Shown: in pieces, positions 22,170 to 34,300 of the stretch
How positions within the stretch are numbered: the first letter of the stretch is position 1
Layout of the letters: every line of letters starts with the position of its first letter
Assembly: GCA_949751835.1 (NCBI GenBank)
Contig: CATKHK010000058.1
Span: 62,001 to 126,000, forward strand
Source: Blepharisma japonicum
Taxonomy: Eukaryota > Ciliophora > Heterotrichea > Heterotrichida > Blepharismidae
Reading direction: 5' to 3'
Length of the DNA stretch: 64,000 nucleotides
Notes under the pieces: generated by a model
Database searches by the model: none
Seen by the model: only the letters and a program-made list of their open reading frames with translations
Told to the model about the DNA's origin: nothing
Program-made: the position numbers and the translations under genes

Positions 22170-23195
22170 TTAAAACTGAAGTTTCGGCTTTGAATAATAC
22201 TCCTTCCCAGTATCTCCATAATCTCCTGATGTATTTCTATTATGCTTTGATTCATATTCATAATCAGAATACTTTGATTTTTCTTCGTATTCTCCTTCAT
22301 TGCTTCCATAATTTTCTCTTCCTCCCTCATAATTGCCTACATCCCCTTCTCTATTTTCTTCTTCTTTCCCTTTTCTTTGCAAATTTGCAATGTTTCCTTT
22401 TAATTCTTTTATTTTCAATATTTTTAATTGACACTCCTGGTCTTTTTCTCTTAATTTTTTTTTCAATCCCAAATCTTCTTCTTGAAGAACTTTCAGGTTA
22501 TTTTCAGCTTCCATTACATATCGTTTCCCTTTAGCTTCTTCAGTAGCTATAGCTTTATTAAGGACATCTTGCTTTCTTTTAAGTTCAGTTAATTCATCCT
22601 CTTCTTGAGTTTTAGATTGAGCTTTTGGTGCTTTCCCTGAGGCTTCTCTTATTCTTGACTCAAGGGCGATCATCCTTTTGTGGTCTTCAAGCCATCTTGC
22701 TTCTTCTGATTTCATCGTTTCATTGACTTCTCGGTATTCATCTTTGGCTTCTTTTATTTCTTCTCGAAGTCTGCTGATCTTGTCTGCAACAGTTTGCCCA
22801 GTGCTTATTGTTTCCATATGGCTTTCTTGGTCTTTTTGAAGTTTTAAGAGAGTTTGTTGCTCCCCTTCTGCTTGTTTTAGTTGATTTTTGAGATATTTTA
22901 ACTCATTTTCGATTTCTGCTGTGTTGGAATCAGAATTTGCAGTGATTTGGACTTTTAAGGATGAACGCTCATTTTTAAGTTTTTTAATTTTTGAGTGCAA
23001 AACTTGAAGTTCTCGGTCTTCAGACTCTGAACTGAAGTTAGGACGTTGTGCTTGAATACTTGCCTGCTTTTGGTTATTCATAGCAGTTTGTAAAGCACTT
23101 CTTAGCTGTGAAAGCTCAGATTTAAGCTTTTCATTTTGCTGCTTCAGTTTCTGAACTGCTATTTTTGGGTCTAAGTGTGTAGCGGTTTCTGCCAT
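22170..23195 (-). CDS. Coiled-coil protein, 341 residues, function unknown
   Basis: Most of the protein (about residues 8-280) is one long coiled coil, rich in Lys, Glu, Gln and Leu, with a break near 190-200 (SGKAPKAQSKTQEEDE). The last 60 residues are a disordered tail rich in Gly, Tyr, Glu and Asn with repeated YE/YG pairs. There is no intron and no TGA codon. The form suits a cytoskeletal, basal-body or cortical fibre protein, but no specific family is recognised. It is divergent from the C2-domain gene across 687 nt. Confidence 0.85.
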   Translation of the reverse strand: MAETATHLDPKIAVQKLKQQNEKLKSELSQLRSALQTAMNNQKQASIQAQRPNFSSESEDRELQVLHSKIKKLKNERSSLKVQITANSDSNTAEIENELKYLKNQLKQAEGEQQTLLKLQKDQESHMETISTGQTVADKISRLREEIKEAKDEYREVNETMKSEEARWLEDHKRMIALESRIREASGKAPKAQSKTQEEDELTELKRKQDVLNKAIATEEAKGKRYVMEAENNLKVLQEEDLGLKKKLREKDQECQLKILKIKELKGNIANLQRKGKEEENREGDVGNYEGGRENYGSNEGEYEEKSKYSDYEYESKHNRNTSGDYGDTGKEYYSKPKLQF

Positions 23196-23882
23196 TTTAT
23201 CTATGCAATGAAATTATTTATCATTAAAATGCAGTAAATATTGCAGAAGAGAAACCGTTTCCAGGCCATTTTATGTCAAAATTTCTTCAAGCTTCCAATA
23301 AAATATAATGATGAATACACTAATATTAAGATAAAAAATAATTTAGATTTCTAATATAACCTCTCAAGGGAGTTATTTGTTTTATTGGTAAGATTAAATA
23401 AAGTGAAAATCTATGAAGTTTACCTGCTAAATATAAATTTATTGAAAATATATCATAATTTCAAACGTATAGTTATTTTATAGAATTTTATTTCAAATAT
23501 AAGCTTTTTCTTATAAGTTGCTTTAACCCTTTTGAATAATTTGTTTCTATATGATAATAATGGTGTACATCAGTGATTATTCTTATTAAATTTTAAAACC
23601 AAATAATACAGTAAGGCAGTTTTATCTCTCTGCTTAAATATCTGATTTCATCCAATAAGAATCTTCTTTCTTCATAAACTGACTTTTTGCATCATAAATC
23701 TTGTATCCTTAACATAAACTGATGATTATTTAATTTATCTCTCCGGCCCAATTTTTATTTATTTCCCATCCTAATGATCTTAATCATCCTTTCTTTGTTT
23801 TTTTCTTTCATAATTCTTCTTAATAAATCTCAAGTTTGTTTATCTTAAAATTTCATTTCCATAAAGTGCATAAAAGGTTTAA
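23196..23882. other. 687-bp divergent intergenic region
   Basis: This is presumably the shared promoter region of the coiled-coil and C2-domain genes. It contains pyrimidine-rich runs near 23750-23830 next to the C2 gene and one 40-codon minus-strand frame, listed separately. No other structure was seen. Confidence 0.4.
23593..23715 (-). CDS. Candidate very small ORF, 40 residues
   Basis: The frame starts MLRIQDLWCKKSVYEERRFL (one TGA-coded Trp), continues with a charged helical stretch and ends at TAA. The composition is protein-like, but a competing frame on the same strand is also open for about 80 codons, so either could be chance. No family is recognised. Confidence 0.2.
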
Positions 23883-24872
23883 ATGATATCAATACCGAGT
23901 AAGCAGTCTCAGCAAACTATATACCTAACCATCCGCATAATAGAGGCAAAGCTCAAAAACAATGTAGCTCGATTAGGGAAAATGAGTCCTTATGCTGAAG
24001 TTCAATGTGGTGAGCAGATCTGGAAATCTCAAGCAGCTGCAGGCCAACATCTTGATCCTCACTGAAACCAGTCACATACTTTTATAGCTAAAGGTCTATT
24101 TCCTTTTGAAGTTCGATTTTTACATAAATCTAGAATCTTTTCGGACGTTGAAATTGGAAAAGTCACACTAACCATTGACGAATCAAGCCGCAAAAAAGGT
24201 GCTAGTTGATGGAATTTAGCAGATGGATCTGGACGAGTCCTTTTGTGCTATATCTGAGAAGAAGCTAATGAACCTCCTAAATCTGAGATAGATTATCGTA
24301 AATTAATACACGAAATTGAATTGGAAAAAGAAGAAGTCAAATATTACAAGAAAAAAATACAGCGAAAATTATGAAATTTAAAAATTGAGAGCAATTCGTG
24401 CAAAAAGAACATAAAAAGAATTACAACAACAGAGGAGAGCACACATTCGTCCACAGAAGACCTAAATTTAAAAAGTCCAAGAACCAGCATCGGGAGAACT
24501 TCAACTAAAATTGACAAAATCAGAGAAGAGCGAGAGAAAGTCAGGGGCGAGTACAAAATGATGATGGAAATAAAGAAGAAAGCCAGCAGAGAATATGAAG
24601 AACTTATGAAAAATAAAGTCATAATGCAAAGAGAAATGAAGCACAAAGGAGTACCTAGAAATAACTCAGAAGAAAGGAGAGGGATAAAAGAAGAAATGCT
24701 AAACGAAGCCCAAGAAATCAACCAGGCGAAAATGACACTGAAAGTGAAGGAAACTATAATAGAAGAAGATACACATACAATTATGGACATGCTTGGACAA
24801 ATACAAAAAGAAAGGGCAGAACTTGAGCTGAGAAAGAGTATAGCGAGTTTTGATGAGTTGGAAAACTTATAA
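23883..24872 (+). CDS. C2-domain protein with coiled-coil tail
   Basis: The 329-residue protein has an N-terminal C2 fold at about residues 10-130: YLTIRIIEAKLKNNVARLGK, SPYAEVQCGEQIWKSQAAAG, DPHWNQSHTFIAKG, FEVRFLHKSRIFSDVEIGKV and GRVLLCYIW. The Asp residues that bind calcium in loop 1 (normally xxSDPYV) are replaced (KMSPYAEV), so calcium-independent membrane or protein binding is more likely. From about 145 on, the protein is charged coiled coil with a Ser/Thr-rich break near 185-205. Five TGA-coded Trp residues lie in the C2 region and its edge, including the Trp in DPHWNQ and two in GASWWNLADG, a position where C2 domains often carry Trp. There is no intron. Confidence 0.88.
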
Positions 24873-25016
24873 GAGTAGTCAGTGTAAATCTTGATTGTGA
24901 TAATTTAAAGTAATAATATCATTCATGGATAAGAAAGCGCCTAATCTGAACCTCGGGTTGATATTTGTATTGATTTTAAAGGAATTAAAATTTTAAACGT
25001 TAAATTTTAATTTAAA

Positions 25017-25391
25017 ATGAAAATTTTATTGATATTTATAGTTGGGGTATTCTCAATTAGATTAAGCAGTTTACCTCAAAACAGCATTGAAGCTGAAAGC
25101 ACAAATGCTGAAGAATATTTAGAATTTAAAGACATAGGCGAAAATTTAGAAGAGGCTTGGGAAGATGAAGAAATCCTTTATTTTTTCCTTGGCGCAATAG
25201 CATGCTGTGTTATTTGCTTAATTTGTGTAGGCTTTACATCATCATTAAGCAAGCAAGCTAAATATTATCTTATTGATGCAAGAATACGGTATCAAAACAG
25301 GAAAACATTAGAAAAATATAACAGGCTTCCTCGGAAGCTTGAAATTCCTCAAGAAAACATAATTTTTGAAAACCCTTTTACTCCAATTTAA
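25017..25391 (+). CDS. Small type I membrane protein, 124 residues
   Basis: There is a clear signal peptide (MKILLIFIVGVFSIRLSSLP), a short acidic external part (about residues 20-54, rich in Glu), one membrane span (about 55-77, FFLGAIACCVICLICVG) and a basic cytoplasmic tail of about 45 residues with Tyr and Arg. No family is recognised. The architecture is that of a small surface or vesicle membrane protein. Its stop lies 8 nt from the stop of the convergent dynein gene. Confidence 0.75.
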   Translation: MKILLIFIVGVFSIRLSSLPQNSIEAESTNAEEYLEFKDIGENLEEAWEDEEILYFFLGAIACCVICLICVGFTSSLSKQAKYYLIDARIRYQNRKTLEKYNRLPRKLEIPQENIIFENPFTPI

Positions 25392-25399
25392 CTAAAATT

Positions 25400-28300
25400 T
25401 TAATCATTAAGTTGACATACAAAAGCAGCCCCTTTTAATATCCAATAGCTTGGTTTCTGCGAGTTTGGGCAGTCAATAAAAATAACAAAATTTGTTGAGT
25501 GCCCAGTTGTGGATAAAACTCCAGCTCTGGCTGATGTTTTATAAACAGGCACTGAACAGTCGTCACTTTCTACAGGTTTATTATTTACAGGCACAAATAG
25601 AATTATAGGCACTTTTGTAAACATTTCTCCTGGTCTGGAATCTTGCAGCTCCATATACTCCATATCCCATCTGCATCCTTCAGCAAAGAGCCCATAAATG
25701 TAAACTCCTTCTTCAGGCTTTTCTTCTATATAGTCTGGATCAGTGTACTGCTGAAATTCAAATGCAAACATTAAGGTGTCTATAGGAACATGATATTTTC
25801 TGGCATAAGATTGTAAAGCTGCAGTTAAAAACCCTTGAGGGAAGAAAAAGCAGCTTAACCAAAAGGCATTTGGAGGCCCAAGTTTAAGCCATGCTCTGAT
25901 AAAATTGGTTCTTGCTACTAAATCATCAACCCATATGCCTAAAGGTTTTAACGAAGGATAGGCAACTTTTTGCCATAAATGTGGAACCTGGTTATTTAAA
26001 ATGTTAACATACATCAAATCCAGCTCATCACTCATCAATGCAAGCCCACGAATTGCTTTTCTTAAATCTTCTAATGATGCACGAATAGATGACAACAACT
26101 TATTAAACCTCGAAATTTCTTGCATGAGAAATGTAGCTAAAGCATCCATCAGCCCATTTTTTTCTTTTGCAAAAGTAATAGGCCCAGCTTCTGATATAAG
26201 CAGTGGCCGTGGCAAGATTTCTAGGATTTGTTTAGCAATTTCATCAACAATAGTATCAGATGGCTTCCCAAGCCTTCCTTTTTCTTTGGGCTGTATTGAT
26301 AAAACTGTTAGCACGATAAGCTCTGATTCTTTTATTTGATAAGTAATATTCGCGTTTGGATGCATCCCAAAGATTTCTGGATCATCTTCGGTTGGAAGTG
26401 TTTTTACATATTGTTTGAAACCGTCTAGATTGTGAACTGTTGGGATTTTATAAAGTTTTGATGAAGAAAATGCATAATCATGCTCGAGGACATCTACTGA
26501 CACAAATGAGCTCAAAATGCTATTAAGAGTTCTTCTGTCAATAGAATCAGTTACACGGCCTCCATAAATAATTTCTCCAGTGATATATTTAATTGCGTCA
26601 ACTGGAATTGATTCTTCTTCAAGGAAAAGTGTTATCATTTCTATAGAAGTATCAAAATCACTTTCATTAAACTCATAGCTAACATTCCATCCTAAAGACC
26701 CAAACTTCAGTCTTTCTTTTACAACTCCATGGAAGAAGCACAAACTCATCAAAAACTTCCTCAACTCTTCTGGCTTTGCTGATTTTTCGATTTTTTCTTC
26801 TTGGATCATGCTGATCGACCGAAGCATATTTGATTTTAGTCCTTTTGGCTGCTCACTTGTCACTTTTGTGCCGTTTTGCAAAACAGCGACTGGGAAATAA
26901 TCACACGGCATCGATGTTAAAAAGAGTCTAAAATCTTCATGTGGCTGACTATTAGTTTCGCCAATAATATAAACCAGCCTTTCCAGTTCTGGCATTCATG
27001 ATTTAGCTAGGTGGCAATTTTGCAAAACAATTCATTTCCCTTCTCTTATTCCGTGCTCAATAAACCGTTTAGCTCTTTCTCCTTGGCCTTTTCCAAGGGA
27101 AATTACATCTAATTTTTCATTCATCGATCTGATTTTCGCATATTTTTGTATCATATTCATAGGATCACCACCTGAACTCAATATAAAAATCAATGGGATT
27201 TTAGGCCTACTGTCTTGGAAAAGCTCTTCAATAGAATTTTGGCTTGCTTGTAAAAATTCAGCCCCAAGATTTTCATCAACAAATCGGTTTACAAGTGTGA
27301 AAATTTTTTCTTCACGGAATGCTTTTATGAGAAGGAGCAAATGGAAAATGGATAGGTCACTGTATGGAACTGGAGGAGGAGTTGTGGTAGGATTGCCACA
27401 GTTTATCCATTCAAGCCATTGCAAAATGTCTTGATCGACGTATTTTCCAAGGACTTTGAATTTTTCACTGATATTTTGTAAACAAATCACAAAATTCCAC
27501 GATTTTTCAGAAATTCCTTCAGGTCTCCTAGGGCGACCGTACTCAGGAGGGATTATGCTGGCCCCTCTCAAAAATAAGCTTCATTCAGCGTCTTCTATGC
27601 TTCCAGATAGTCTGGCAATTTTTGAAGCAATAAGAAAACTGAATATCAGCTTATGTCTATTGAATAACCCTTTGCAGATGCTTTGATATATAATAAAAGT
27701 GGTATTTTTTATAATAATCCTCAATCTCTCTTCCAAAATTTCTGTTTTCTCTGACTTATCTATAATGTCATTAAAAAGCTTTGAAAAATATCTCAATGAA
27801 TATTGATACATAGGATCAATAATAGCTAGATCAGCAATCACAAAATAAAGTACAGATCCTCTAATAGCAACAGGTTTATATTTTACTCTTGCATCTTCTA
27901 TTAATTTTTTTGTAACTTCTGACTGTTTTACTCTGTCATTAATTTCTTGTGCTAGCTGCTTCGAACTCTTTAAAGTGTTTATCAGTTTTGCGTCGTCTAG
28001 AATATTTCCCTTTGTTTCTGATAAAGTGTTTAATATGCTGTCCTCTAATTGTTTAAGCTTTTTTTGGTCTTTTGCTATATCAATGATCAAGCTGACTTTC
28101 TGTTTTTCGATTTCTGGCTCTTCAATTCTTACAATTTCTGCCAATAGCTGCTCTTCCAGCCCTTCACTTGTGACAGTGAAATTAATGATGTTTACTTTGA
28201 TAAAAGTTTCTGGTAAATAATGGGGGTTTGAAATTTTTGTTGTGATATAAAGTCTGAATTTCATGTCATAATCAATATAATTATCTCCAAATTTAATTTC

Positions 28301-31300
28301 AAACATATTCTTCGTCCTTTCAACAACATTCATATGGAAAATAGAATCCAAAGACGGATTTAGCGACTCTCCTACATCTTCTATCAGCATAGGCAGCCCA
28401 TTTCTTAGACAAGCTTCTAAAGTTCTATTAAAATCTGAGTCATAATCTTTGGCTATTTTTATATTATTTTGCTGCTCCATTTGTCTGATCCATCTATTAG
28501 CTTGCTCTTGAGGGTCAATCATAAGTGGCCACCTTTCTGATCTAGTTGCTAAAATTGCGTTATTTATTGATACTGAATCAGATGGCAAGGACGCTATATT
28601 TCATTCTCTTATTAATAGAGGATATGCTAGAACATTAGCTAAATCAAACTCTTCTGAGAGCGGAATTTGTAGGCTTTGGCATTTTTTGATTCACATGCTA
28701 ACAAGCTGGTTTCTAAAAGAGCCTGTAAATGGTCCATAATAGCTGACACAAACAGCAGCCATTAAGGCATCGCCAATTAAATGACTGAGTCTGTTATTTA
28801 ATGATTCATAGAGGCTTCCCCATCTGATTTGTTCTTCTTTTAAGCCGTCAGTAAGCACAGAAGCTCTTGTAAGTCTGATCATGTCTGTCATGATCTGCTC
28901 CCCTAGCTTGTCTCTTTCATTAATTACTTCTCTTAATGTATTTTCTAAATCATCGACTTTTTGCAGCTCAACTTGGAGTTTATCTCTTGCCACCCTAAGT
29001 CCTGACAGTGCATCTTCTAGAGCCTTATTCATTTTTTCTAGTTTCAGTCGTTTTGGGTTGATTTCTTTTATAACCTTCGCATAATGTTCAATTGCGAATA
29101 CCCATTGACATAACGATTTTGATGACATATTTTGTGATCCTACTTTATCTGGTGTGAAATTTGGGTTTGAAGTTATTTTATAGCGAAGCTTATTTATAAC
29201 CTGTGGCTTGATATCGTCTCTATTGAAATTTTTCAAAGTATCTATAAAATTGCTATTCAAAAGCCTCTTTATTGAATCCCAGTCAGTTTTATGTTCTAAA
29301 ATAATGGCGATTGCTTCTAAAGTATACACAACTAATGGAGGAGGGCTTGGAAAAGTTCGGATTTCGGTGATATCTTTAGGATTAATAGATTCAACTGCCT
29401 TTATTGCAGAATCGAGCATAGGCATAACTCTATGGAAATCAAACTCAGCTTCTTCTTGCAGCCTTTGAATTTCTTGTGTTTTTAGATTGACTTCTCGTTC
29501 TTCGTCTTCCACAACTCTTCTTACATTATTAGCCTCAATTGTATCTAGCTCAATTTTCTGAGCTAAAAGCTCGCTCTCTTTTTTCTTGGCTTCTAGGACT
29601 GGCTGAAGCTTTCTAAGCGTCTCTTGCATTTCTAGCACATCTTTATGAGTTTTTTCTAGCTGTGATAGTCCTTTAAGATACTTTGACTTATCTAGGCTGA
29701 GTTCTTCTTTTTTTGAGTAAAAAAGATTTTTAAAGCACTTTATCATATCGAAATAAGATTTGGGAGTGACATAGACATGGCGTGAGAGGGTTTGGTAAAA
29801 TTCGTCAGCAACAGACTCTACTGAGGAATGGACAATGACACAAGCTCTTGCAAGGGCGTTTTTCAGCCTAACCGCTTCATTGTGATCTGACTCTGATATT
29901 TGTAAATCATACATCCTGCTTAATGATACGTTTAATAAAGCGTCTTCTCCCCATGGTGGAAACCATGAAATCGTACAGCAGTTAACCAATGATGGGAACA
30001 TCCTCATTCTAAGCCTGAAAGCTTGCCCTACAGGTGACATACATAAGACTATATGCAGGTTTTCTCTTACCCTTTGAATAAAGAAGTTGTAAATGTTTTC
30101 CACATGCATCTTATTTTTTTCCACAATATACCTTATATCTTGTTCTACAACGTCTAGCTCTTCTTTTGTGAAAAGATTTGGAATTTCTCCTGAGTTTAAT
30201 AAGTTATTGATGTCTTCTAAGAAAGATTCAGACACAATTTGATTGTCATTTAGGATAAACACTGTAGGAGTAGGCTTAGCTCCTCCTGCTTGGATAAACA
30301 GCTTTTTTAAGTCTTCTCTGAATAAGGACAGCTTATACACTTTTGTGATATGGATTTGAAAGACGGCGCAGTGGCATATATATGCTGCTAGTTTAGTCAG
30401 ACTTTGTTTGCCAGAACCACTGAGTCCGACAAGCATCATATTTCCTCTTGACATCCTCAAAACTCTGCAAATCCTAAGCAGCTGCTCTAAAGCTTCTTGG
30501 AACATAACAATGTCAAGGCTATTCGATTTGTTCAAGTTATAGTTGACTAGAAATTCGTGGACCCTTTTATTCAAAATTTGAGAGTTTGGGAATTCTTCGT
30601 ACTCTCTTTCACTCATATCTAGATCTCCTTTATAAAAATCTCCAAAAAGTTTTGGAGAAACTTCGTCGAGCTCGTCTAAGGAAATATTCTTTCTGAAGCA
30701 TTGAATAAGCATTTTTACAATTGATTCTTTAAGCCAGTTTTTATCCTCATTAGTTACAAGCCTGTCAGAAAAAACTCTTGATGCCTCATGCACCCACAAG
30801 TTAATCATAGTATCTTGATTTTTTATGGTTTTCGGCTTTATTTGCATAAGACCTTGAAATACTTTAGCAGCATCTCGCATATTAAAAATGTAGTGAGATT
30901 TGGAAGGAGTTGGTAGTAACTCTTTGCTTATTGATTGATAAATAGTGGTGGTACTCACAACTATTGCATTTGTAAGAGCAATAATTTCTGTTTTGAAACC
31001 ATGGGTGAAAAATCCTTCTAAAATACTCTTGAAAATATATTGCAAATTATCTTCACTTGTCTGAGGGATTGAAATTATATGGAAATGCCGAGTAAAACGA
31101 GGGGACAGCGGATGTCTGCCGCCTTCAGGTGGAGCAGCACAACATATGACAGTGGTATCTATAACTCTTAGCTGATAATATTTAGATCTCTCATAGAAAT
31201 ACCCACCATCTATAAGTTGCCTGATTAATTCAATAGGTGGCTGTGCTCCGAATTCCTCAATATTTGGCATATTGACGTCATCAATCATGATAACTACTTT

Positions 31301-34300
31301 ATTAATTCCTGGACCACCTAATAAATCTTTCCTTTTCTGGTCAAGTTTGCTTGTAATCGAATTTTGAGTAACCTGAGCATTAGTCTGTGCAGAAAAAGTA
31401 AGGAAAATTGGATGCAAACTCATTTTTTCTTGCAAGAGATTTATGGTATTTTTCACTAAAACTGATTTTCCAACTCCAGTTGGCCCAAGTAAAAACATAG
31501 GTTTTTGTGAAATAATGTTGAGCTTTAATAGGTATTCGTATTTTACTGTATCTACAGTAGGAACAAAAATTTCATTAAACGGTACATTAGGACTATACGC
31601 AAATTGAGGACGGATCGAATCCCAAGTTTTATACTCTCCACCTCTTTTCGAAGGATCCACAAAGGAATCATACAAAGACCCTTTAGGCAAATCACTCCCT
31701 ATTTCTGAGCTCATAACTTGGTCAAATCTTGAAGCACTGCGTCCATCTAGTGCTCCTCCTAGGCTCCATGCTACACAGAACACAAATACTTTTTCAATGA
31801 ATTTTTTAAAGCTTGGAAATTCATCATTCAGCCTTGGGCAATTTGCAGGCACAAGCGCTTTAACTAATGAGCACAAGTTAGCAACCAAGCTATTGTCCAT
31901 AGTATTAATAGGCTCATTAAGGTTTCTTCTTATATATTTCAATGATTTATCCACATATAAAGATATAAGATAATCAATGTGATCAATCTGCTCAGTATTC
32001 CAATTTTCCAATGTCTTTAGTCAAGATTTTACATATGGTTTCCAGCCTACAGCTTCAATATTCATATAAACCATCCCGCATCTTGATACAGTAGCAGGTG
32101 ATGCAGAAGCTAAGTCTAAAACTTCAAATAAAACCCTCATTTCTTTGCGGAGTTTCATTCTTTCTCCATTTCCTAAACAAAGCATCATATTATCATCAAG
32201 GACAGTGTTCATATTTTCTATTCATAAGGAATCGACAGGCCCATCAAAAATGATTCATTGATAGTTCGTGTCCTCTCTCTTTGAGTATTCACGCATGATA
32301 TGGCTTCCTACACCATCTTTTCAGTCCTGAGTGGCATCATTGTACTCTCCAAAAAGTTCTCCCATAGATAAAGCTTTAGGATTTATTACAGTAAATGATA
32401 CTTTTTGGTATTCTTCTTGATCTGAGTTATGCTTGACTCGTAAATTGGTTATTGCGTTAGCTAGTGTTTTATAGCATTCTGTTTTACCAGAAATTGCTGG
32501 ACCTACCAGCATAGCTCCGAATCTGACTGAAATTGTTTCATAGAGCTGAATGACTTTTTCTATAAAAGTAGGGACAGGCTGCAAGCCTTGATCTTGGATG
32601 CACTCATGTATAGACTGCTCGAGGAGACCATATTGTAGCTTAGGTATTGCTATTCCTGGGAATAAATCTTGGACAATAGCATCAAAAAGGTCTAAATCAT
32701 CTTTCAAAAACTTCGGGACATTGGAATCTCTCATTGCGCGGATTAGTACAACTGATTCGTCTAATTTTGGTTCTTTTCTTTTGAGCTGTCCAGCCATGTT
32801 TAATACACTTTTTACTGCTCTCATTCCAAAATCGTAGTGATCTTGCTGTGAGAGCTGCTCTGAGCTTAGTTTATAGAGTTTTGTCATTTTCCCAGAGAGT
32901 TCTTTAGCGTTGCTGAATCCTTCAGCAAATAACATGATTTCTGCTATTAAAGTATAATCAGGAAGCATCATTGAGACAGGCCTGAAAAGTACTTTTAAGT
33001 TATCGGGAAGCTCAGTTCTTCCTACATAGTCTGGATTCATTGTAATAAAAACTCCCATAGACTGAACCAAAGGAATATTATATTCCTCAAACAAAAATTC
33101 GGTTTTATTCTCTAGTTTAGCATGCTTTATAGATCTAAGCTGAGACGCAATCACTGATAACACTTCTATATCAATGCGATTAAATTCATCCAAGCAAGTC
33201 CATGATCCAGTATAGCAAAGTCCCATAAACAACTTTTGCGTCATAAGAAAAGTCACTTGTTCTGAGCAGTTAAACACAACACAATACCTACCCAAAGCTT
33301 TAGCTAAATCTTTAGTAGACTCAGTTTTCCCAGTCCCTGCAGGTCCTGCAGGAGCAGCTCCCATCTTGATATGGAGAGCGCTTGTAATTGTGATCCAGCA
33401 TCTATCAGTGAGTGGGGTGATTACTAATCGAGAGTAGGCTCCTAGATATTCATATCCATATAAAAAGCTTGCATTTACCTGCTTAATTGTGGTGTCTTCT
33501 GAGTCTATGTCCCAATTATACCTTAGCTGCTGTAGCCATTTGAAATCGTGTATGCTGATTAGTTCATCTTCTTCTTTTATCGATTCTACAATGTCACGGT
33601 TATGAACTGTTTGGGTTATTAATGCAACTATTGTTCGGCGCTGGAGAGTAGTGAGATCAGTGCTAACAATTCTTATAAGCTCCATCAGTTGGGCCATCAT
33701 TCCATCATAATGTTCTCGAACTGCATGGTGGGAATGAGCAATTGCGTCCTGGGTGTTGGAGCATCATATGATCATGTCGACCACACATACAACTTGGGTG
33801 GGAGTTCGCAAGATTCAGTCTTTTCGTCTGACAGGAGAATATGATCGTAAAGCTTCTCTGATTTCTGATTTTATTGAAATTTTCATAGCTTTTTCAAGGT
33901 TTTCAAGCCAGTCTTCAACTCTGGATTTAATTTTAGTGTTTCTTGGTAAAAATATGGCCTCTCCTTCCCCTGATTTCATAGCTTCAATATCGTCTGGATT
34001 AGACTGAGAAAATTGAAGCGAATAAATTCCATCGAACATATTCCTCAAGCTTAGCTGGATTATCCCAGGATTCTGAGAATTCGATAGAATTGTGATCAGC
34101 TCTTCATTAGAAATAAAGAAAAATCGTGAGAAAATTCTTCTTTTCTTGTCTAAATATTCTTCGAGATCTCTCTGCAGTACTTCAAGGGTCTTATTCCAAG
34201 CCTGCAATTTTTGTAAAGTCCCTTCAATAGTAGCTGCTTGTAGTGCCAAAGGATATTGATAAGTAGATTTCATGAGCTCTTTAAACTGAACATTAACTTG

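Noticed and set aside
33753-34007. Open frames on the plus strand inside the dynein gene, such as 33753..34007, 26001..26339 and 36936..37256
   Set aside because: They are antisense to a highly conserved dynein frame and show no family features, so they are shadows of the real gene.
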